DNA of 64,000 nucleotides from Acanthococcus lagerstroemiae (taxonomy: Eukaryota; Arthropoda; Insecta; Hemiptera; Eriococcidae). The notes below the pieces were generated by a model. That model was not told the origin of the DNA, made no database searches, and was given only the letters and a program-made list of their open reading frames with translations. Both the position numbers and the translations under genes were made by a program. The stretch spans positions 25,255,312-25,319,311 of the forward strand of contig CM063113.1 of the NCBI GenBank assembly GCA_031841125.1. Reading direction: 5' to 3'. This document shows positions 60,001 to 64,000 of the stretch, one piece after another. Within the stretch, counting starts at the first letter, position 1. Every line of letters begins with the position of its first letter.

Positions 60001-62708
60001 GGGGGGAAACAGGGCTTTTTGCCTCCGCTCTCTTTGGCCCTGGTTACCTTCTCCGACTTTGCTTGAATTTGGCAGATTTTTAAAAATATTTTTTTGAGCC
60101 CGATATCTAATAAGTAGGCCAACCGAAAAATTAATACTTACCACCAAGAATAACTAAGGACGATCCTAACGTACATCGTTCAAGAGCTCGTGGTAAGGAG
60201 TATGAAGTCAAGAGTGAAAATTTGGAAATTAATTTTTTGAAATAGTTTTCTTCGTGGCGTATTTCATATTTTTGGGGTCTAAGTTGGGGCCAGATCAGAA
60301 ACTGATCCAGGATTCGACTCAAACGAAAATCTAATTCAGTAGTCTTCTTAATTTTTCTATGTAGGTGAGCTGATGTTGGTCATTACAGTTTCTTTTCTGA
60401 TCTACTGTCTAGTGGAGAGGATGAGGAAATTCACGTCTTCTCAAGTATTTGTATTCTACTTTCAACCCCCCTGAACATTGTTGATTGCTCCAGCCCTAGT
60501 TATATTGGTCAAAAGTCTTCCGCAAGACTCACTAGCCATTGGACATATCAATCAGACATAGCCAATAGAAAAGAAAGACAGGACACACTATAATTACCAT
60601 ACGGTATTACCCCCGCCATATTGAGAGTGACCTAGTCTTAAAAGAGCCTTAATAGTTATACATATAAATGTTAATCACTGACGATGGATGGACTAACCCC
60701 CGTCCACAACTCATTCCAAAACAGTATTTGGAACTCAACAATTGTATATCACTATTTCTTGCCCAGTAGTGTACGATATTTTTTTCAATGCCTTCTTGAA
60801 AAGGGCAAAATCTGATAAGAGCTAGGTGCAGCAGGGAGGTAATGAGGGACTTCCCATGCAGGAGCCTGAAAAAAAAGAGGTACTTTTACAACAAAGTTAC
60901 AACACTACTCACCACTAAACCAAAAATAGGCCCTATTCGTTTATTCACTTCCAAAATACGATAATTGAATTTAGATCATTAACTTGGCGGATCCCCAAAT
61001 TCGACGGCTTTGTAACACTTGGAGTCAACTACACCCTCCCCTATCCACCGATATAGGTGCCCTTCTCCCCGATACTTAGAAAGGCATTTGAATTGGAAAT
61101 GGGTAACTTCGAGGACGTCTTGTAGTTAACATATAAAATGAGATCCCATTTTCACCAAATTTCAGCCACCTCCCGCTAGTAGAAGTCTTTAAAAAAATAC
61201 AAAAATTGAAATTAATGTAGGTGCACGGTTTTTGCACTAATCCCAGTGATTGAGTGGTTGATGACTTATTAAAAATGAACAGTACCACAAATTCAGAACT
61301 GAAAACTTTTTCATTCTAACGCTTTCTTAGGTTAATACATTTACATGTACCCAGGGCATTTCCAAAATATTATTTTCGTATTTCAACATTTTTTGTATCT
61401 TCAATATATTTTTTGCATTTTCTATAATTTGGTTTTGGAATTTAAACACATTTTTGACATTTTAAGTATATTTGCGTATTTTAAAGACATTTCCGCAAAG
61501 AATGCTTAAAAATGTAATTTGAGGCGATACGAAGCTAAGAATACGTCAGAATAAAACTTTTCAGCGCCAATTTTGTATTACTGCTCATTCTGAATAAAAT
61601 TAAGCTATCAACTACTGCGGCAAGAGTGAGTGATGTAAATATCGGCAAATTTTTAATACAGATATATATATATCGATATTTTTTAACGTTTCCCATTCTC
61701 TGTTGGTTTGGTTCGGTTTTCGCTTTTCGCTGTCCCATATAGCCCCGCAGCCATGGGGGACAAGTTGGGGCCGAGCCCGCTCCAAAGGTATCTTGAGCCC
61801 CCCTAGGCAGATACCACAATCCCCGGGCCTGGGAAAGCTGGGGGCCCGGCCGAGAGGAAAAATCTCAATATTTGTGGGCAAGTTATTTGGATTGTTCATG
61901 AAGATGCCTATAATTAAGAGGATGGAGATACAATTTTTATTCAATGTCTCTGAGGAAATTTCCCACGCTAAAATTTGTTACGAGGGGGGGCCTCTTTTAT
62001 TTCTAGCCCCAGGCTCGGACGGGGCTCTCTACGGGCCTGGTTGTTACACATTCTAACACAGCATACCTTCCCAAGTATCAGGGAGGAGGGACTCTTATCT
62101 GAGGAAAAGGGGTAATTTGACCCTAAGTTATAAATTCGTCAAATGAGGAGTTCACCCAAGCTGACGTCTAAGCAAGTTGCGAACGAAAAATTCAACGTAG
62201 AAGTAGTTTGGGATGAGGTTTTGACTGAGTAATTACGATGGTCAGAGGAAGAATCCAGGTTGCACTTGGGGTGTGTATTTGCCGTCCCTGGACATGAATT
62301 AGCACGTCTGATAATCATGAAACGAATTTGCATGCTGGCGTGTCAGTTAACTTACGATGGACATGTATTATGTAACATTACTCTCGTGTAATTTATTTGG
62401 GCCAACACTATTTCTTTTACCATCTATCTCTGCTCCTTGAGAGCGCGACTTCAAAGTTGAAACCGGGATACCCTCTACTGTATTCAAACAAGTTCAAGAT
62501 CGTCTCCTATCAGCCGGTTCATAACACACGAATGTTTTAAAATTATCACAATTCATAACACATTCTTCTCTGTTCTCCTATCGTGTTCGTGCTTTTGTGT
62601 CGAATACGAACACTCGTATCGTTTACATACTTGTCGAACATCTTCACTATCTTATTCTCAGATTTTTCTTACCTTGGTCGGATAGTAGTTGGCACTGCCG
62701 GCAGACAT
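48076..62708 (-). CDS. AnxB9-like: Annexin gene D (annexin B9-like), 8 exons over 14.6 kb, 325 aa
   Basis: Coding exons in order: 62673-62708, 57249-57425, 56971-57175, 49483-49562, 49030-49102, 48760-48933, 48198-48379, 48076-48126. Exon 1 gives [12 protein letters not shown]; the end reads [16 protein letters not shown]. Repeats 1 to 3 carry GFGTDE, GIGTDE and GKWGTDE. Repeat 4 reads GVGTHD, with His-Asp where the others have Asp-Glu or Asp-Asp, so its calcium site may be weaker. Splice donors are strong (intron 7 is GTAAGT). Intron 3 is 7.4 kb and contains an RTE-like LINE and other inserts; intron 1 is 5.25 kb; intron 6 holds a 154-base MITE. Repeats 1 and 2 are the most canonical of the four genes and closest to the insect annexin B9 I remember, so this may be the ancestral-like member. 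That last point is inference. Confidence 0.92.
48420..48573. mobile_element. 154-base MITE in intron 6 of gene D
   Basis: Flanked by TGTTAGGATT at 48410-48419 and 48574-48583 (10 bases, perfect). GCGCAAATAGG near the left end is inverted as CCTATTTGCGC near the right. Internal GGGGGCTTAAGC/GCTTAGCCCCC palindromes. Superfamily unclear; the 9-10 base duplication would fit a Mutator-like origin. Confidence 0.75.
49865..50180. repeat. Left direct repeat flanking the intron-3 LINE of gene D
   Basis: Runs from TTTGGATCCTCTGATTTA to GATACAGCCAT and matches 52048-52376 over its whole length with roughly 85-90 percent agreement by eye. It abuts the LINE tail exactly. Confidence 0.85.
50181..52047 (-). 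mobile_element. RTE-like LINE, 5' truncated, in intron 3 of gene D (same sense as the gene)
   Basis: On the minus strand, reading from 52040 down: [16 protein letters not shown] region (about 51840), [20 protein letters not shown] (51625-51700), [20 protein letters not shown] (about 51230-51290), [16 protein letters not shown] at about 50940-51000 with FADD intact, then [41 protein letters not shown] and a TAAATAAATAAAAAA tail at 50181. The order matches fingers, palm and C-terminal parts of an RTE reverse transcriptase. Frameshifts and stops (for example near 50670 and 51110) make it inactive. The endonuclease is absent. Confidence 0.8.
52048..52376. repeat. Right direct repeat flanking the intron-3 LINE of gene D
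   Basis: Second copy of 49865-50180, ending at the same AGCCAT. About 13 bases longer owing to small insertions. Confidence 0.85.
52799..52933. mobile_element. 135-base MITE of the AGGGTGTCTAC family
   Basis: AGGGTGTCTAC at the left and GTAGACACCCT at the right are perfectly inverted. Internal GGTCA/GTCAAG words match the same style as 59420-59768. No target duplication recognised. Confidence 0.6.
53843..54085. mobile_element. 243-base inverted-repeat element in intron 3 of gene D
   Basis: CGTTGGCTTGCTAAATA and TATTTAGCAAGCCAACG are perfectly inverted (17 bases), with weaker pairing to about 35 bases. TCGGGTAGGCAA occurs on both sides (near 53809 and 54139) and may mark an outer duplication. 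Confidence 0.6.
54842..55560. mobile_element. About 720-base inverted-repeat element, intron 3 of gene D
   Basis: ATTAGGGCTAGGATTTATAT at the left corresponds to the reverse complement of the right end (ATTAGAGAGCTAGGATTTTT). The interior is AT-rich with repeated GCATATTT words and no coding frame. AT-rich flanks make the exact target duplication ambiguous. Confidence 0.5.
55561..56770. other. Intron 3 of gene D, unassigned
   Basis: No gene or bounded element is seen. From 56790 the sequence aligns with the equivalent part of intron 3 in A (9610-9760), so the original intron sequence begins there. Confidence 0.35.
58227..58315. repeat. Short dispersed repeat, reverse orientation, in intron 1 of gene D
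   Basis: Reads GGTCACTGATGTGATACTTC... to GCATGCGTGCATCGACAT, the reverse complement of the 17072 copy with several substitutions. Independent location, so an older insertion. Confidence 0.5.
58316..59419. other. Intron 1 of gene D, unassigned
   Basis: A 123-codon open frame on the minus strand (58732-59103) has no recognisable domain and no paralogous counterpart, so it is not called. Nothing else is supported. Confidence 0.35.
59420..59768. mobile_element. 349-base MITE of the CAGGGTGTCTAC family
   Basis: CAGGGTGTCTACCG at the left and CGGTAGACACCCTG at the right are perfect 14-base inverted ends of hAT type. GTATGACTTGTATGACC-like words repeat near the right end. The target duplication is not clear. 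Confidence 0.7.
59934..60042. mobile_element. 109-base hAT MITE with perfect 8-base target duplication
   Basis: Flanked by GTTACCTT at 59926-59933 and 60043-60050. Ends CAGGGCCGCAGAGAG and CTCTCTTTGGCCCTG are inverted with small differences. GC-rich against its surroundings. A related CAGGCCCGTAGAGAG-type end (reverse strand) lies at about 62020-62042. Confidence 0.85.
60051..62672. other. Intron 1 of gene D, mostly unassigned
   Basis: Contains GC-rich blocks at 61740-61860 and 61980-62045 that look like parts of the CAGGGCC-type hAT MITE family, and a short TA run at 61663-61672. No gene is supported. Confidence 0.35.
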
Positions 62709-62744
62709 GTTTGCGAATCAGCAAGAATCAACAAGTTACGACTC

Positions 62745-62975
62745 TGATTACTGAAGGAATATGAGTGAGTTCGAGGAATGATGGCGCGAAATCGTAATGG
62801 CGACTAATGAATTATAACGAAAATGTAATTCAGCTAAGCGAACTGAATCAATCAGATAAATTACACGAATGCACGAAATACGGTTTGACTTTACCGTGGT
62901 CGTCCGAACTCGTCTGTCGGTAAATTTTTACCAAAGTGAAAGTCCTTCAGCGCATATGACGATAAGCCGTTTCTA
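62745..62975 (-). promoter_or_regulatory. Conserved upstream block of annexin D
   Basis: The shared core is at 62944-62968 (CTTCAG..ATATGACGATAAG on plus), with TTTACCGTGGTCGTCCGAA near 62891. This block is conserved across four paralogs whose introns have largely diverged, which supports a regulatory or leader role. Confidence 0.42.
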
Positions 62976-63575
62976 GTGTTTCCTCTGGTGATTCGAAAAT
63001 AGCTTGCGCCATTCGGAGGCAGATATTTTTGTTCAACTGGACGAATTTATCCGAAGTGACAATGATTATTTTAGTCGAATGTCCTTTCTAATTCGTCACG
63101 AGAAGACGAGGGGACGTATTATTCGCAATTACAAATTTCTTTCGCAAATAAAATTCCAGTAACGGTAAATTCGAGCGGGATGCGTAACAACACTGGGAAT
63201 TAATGATTTCAAGGTTCTATCTTGTGTCCCATTTTGTGGTTTATGTTTTGGTTATTTTGCCGCGTTCAATTATATCTACTGTAGGTATGGCTTCATGACG
63301 TGAAAATATCTTCTGATACGTAAACCGTTCGTATTATGTGGGAGTCATTATTGTTGGTAAATTTGTAGGTACTAGGTACTGACTAACGACTAATTCCGAG
63401 AATAACCTGTATGTTTATTTATAGGTAGATTGAAAATAAGTGGGCCGTCGTGTGTTAGGTCGTGTTGTGTTGGCATGTATCACGATGATGTGTATCAGCT
63501 AATTAAGTAATTATTTATTTCAGAGACATATGTAACTCCAGGCAGTTTTTGAAGGGGTCTTTAAAGTGCTTATAC

Positions 63576-63596
63576 TTTTTTTTTTTTTTTTTTTTT
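63576..63596. repeat. Poly-T run (21 bases)
   Basis: Followed by ATTTATTTTG, which resembles the tail of a minus-strand retroposed sequence. No coding part was recognised next to it. Confidence 0.5.
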
Positions 63597-63779
63597 ATTT
63601 ATTTTGACCAACTAATAGATTGAGATTGAGAGAAACACAGAATCAGGACCTTTCCTGAAGATATTACTGATATTGCTGTTCAACTGATGTATGTTGGTTC
63701 CAAGGTCGGTTTTAAGCGGAAATTTCGAGGGTAAACCCCACCTCTATAAGGTCCATATTACCAGCCCTCAAAATGATTC

Positions 63780-64000
63780 TGAGAGGTGAAAAAACGTCAT
63801 AATTCTGTGTCTGTTTGGTCCAATTTTGGGTCACTAACCCCGAATTGAGTGCCACCCCCTTATTGCGATATTTCAAGATGATTGAGGGGACTGAACACAT
63901 GTAGCATCCAATGCGATTTTAAGGTCGTGAAGAGTGTCATAATCTCATAATTTTGTGCCTATTTTGTGTCGCTGACCCCGAATTTTGTGCATCTCCCCCT
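63780..64000. repeat. Degenerate tandem repeat with about 140-base period, running off the window
   Basis: GTCATAATTCTGTGTCTG...GTCACTAACCCCGAATTGAG (63797-63848) recurs as GTCATAATCTCATAATTTTG...GTCGCTGACCCCGAATTTTG (63937-63987). At least two units. Confidence 0.55.

Overview
The window is animal, almost certainly insect, nuclear DNA. It is AT-rich, has spliced genes with GT-AG introns, and is crowded with hAT, pogo/Tigger-like and RTE-like mobile elements. No prokaryotic gene layout, tRNA, rRNA or CRISPR is visible. The proteins are closest to my memory of insect annexin B9. A hemipteran host is a guess.

The only host genes I can support are four complete annexin genes, all on the minus strand, in a head-to-tail array. 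From left to right these are A (7192-11920), B (19096-23802), C (33125-43242) and D (48076-62708). Each has eight coding exons with the same intron phases (0,0,1,0,1,1,0) and the same exon lengths from exon 2 onward (177, 205, 80, 73, 174, 182, 51). They encode proteins of 328, 328, 325 and 325 residues with four annexin repeats. All four share about 200-250 bases of upstream/5'-leader sequence with a GATA-type core. A and B differ at only two residues by my reading, and in both the repeat-1 calcium-site motif GxGT is replaced by HYEV. C and D keep canonical repeat-1 motifs and are the older, more divergent copies.

The left half of the window is a segmental tandem duplication with a unit of about 12 kb. 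Bases 1, 12443 and 24374 start the same sequence. Unit 1 (1-12442) carries gene A and unit 2 (12443-24373) carries gene B. A third, partly eroded unit (24374 to about 29390) lacks the gene part and runs into LINE fragments before gene C. Sequence homologous to a gene's 5' flank lies at base 1, so the array probably continues to the left of the window.

The rest is intron and intergenic DNA shaped by mobile elements. There are RTE-like LINE fragments at 25.8-27.0, 29.5-30.9, 31.36-31.55 and 50.18-52.05 kb. The last lies in intron 3 of gene D between two direct copies of a roughly 320-base sequence. Non-autonomous DNA elements with readable ends and target duplications include hAT-type elements at 16730-18317 and 59934-60042, TA-flanked elements at 3589-4039 and 41951-42633, and nested insertions. 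Other repeats include a roughly 230-base tandem repeat in intron 2 of gene C, a 33-base minisatellite at 27.2 kb and a short dispersed repeat of about 100 bases. Units 1 and 2 preserve empty sites for each other's insertions, which orders the events. I see no multi-gene system beyond the annexin expansion.
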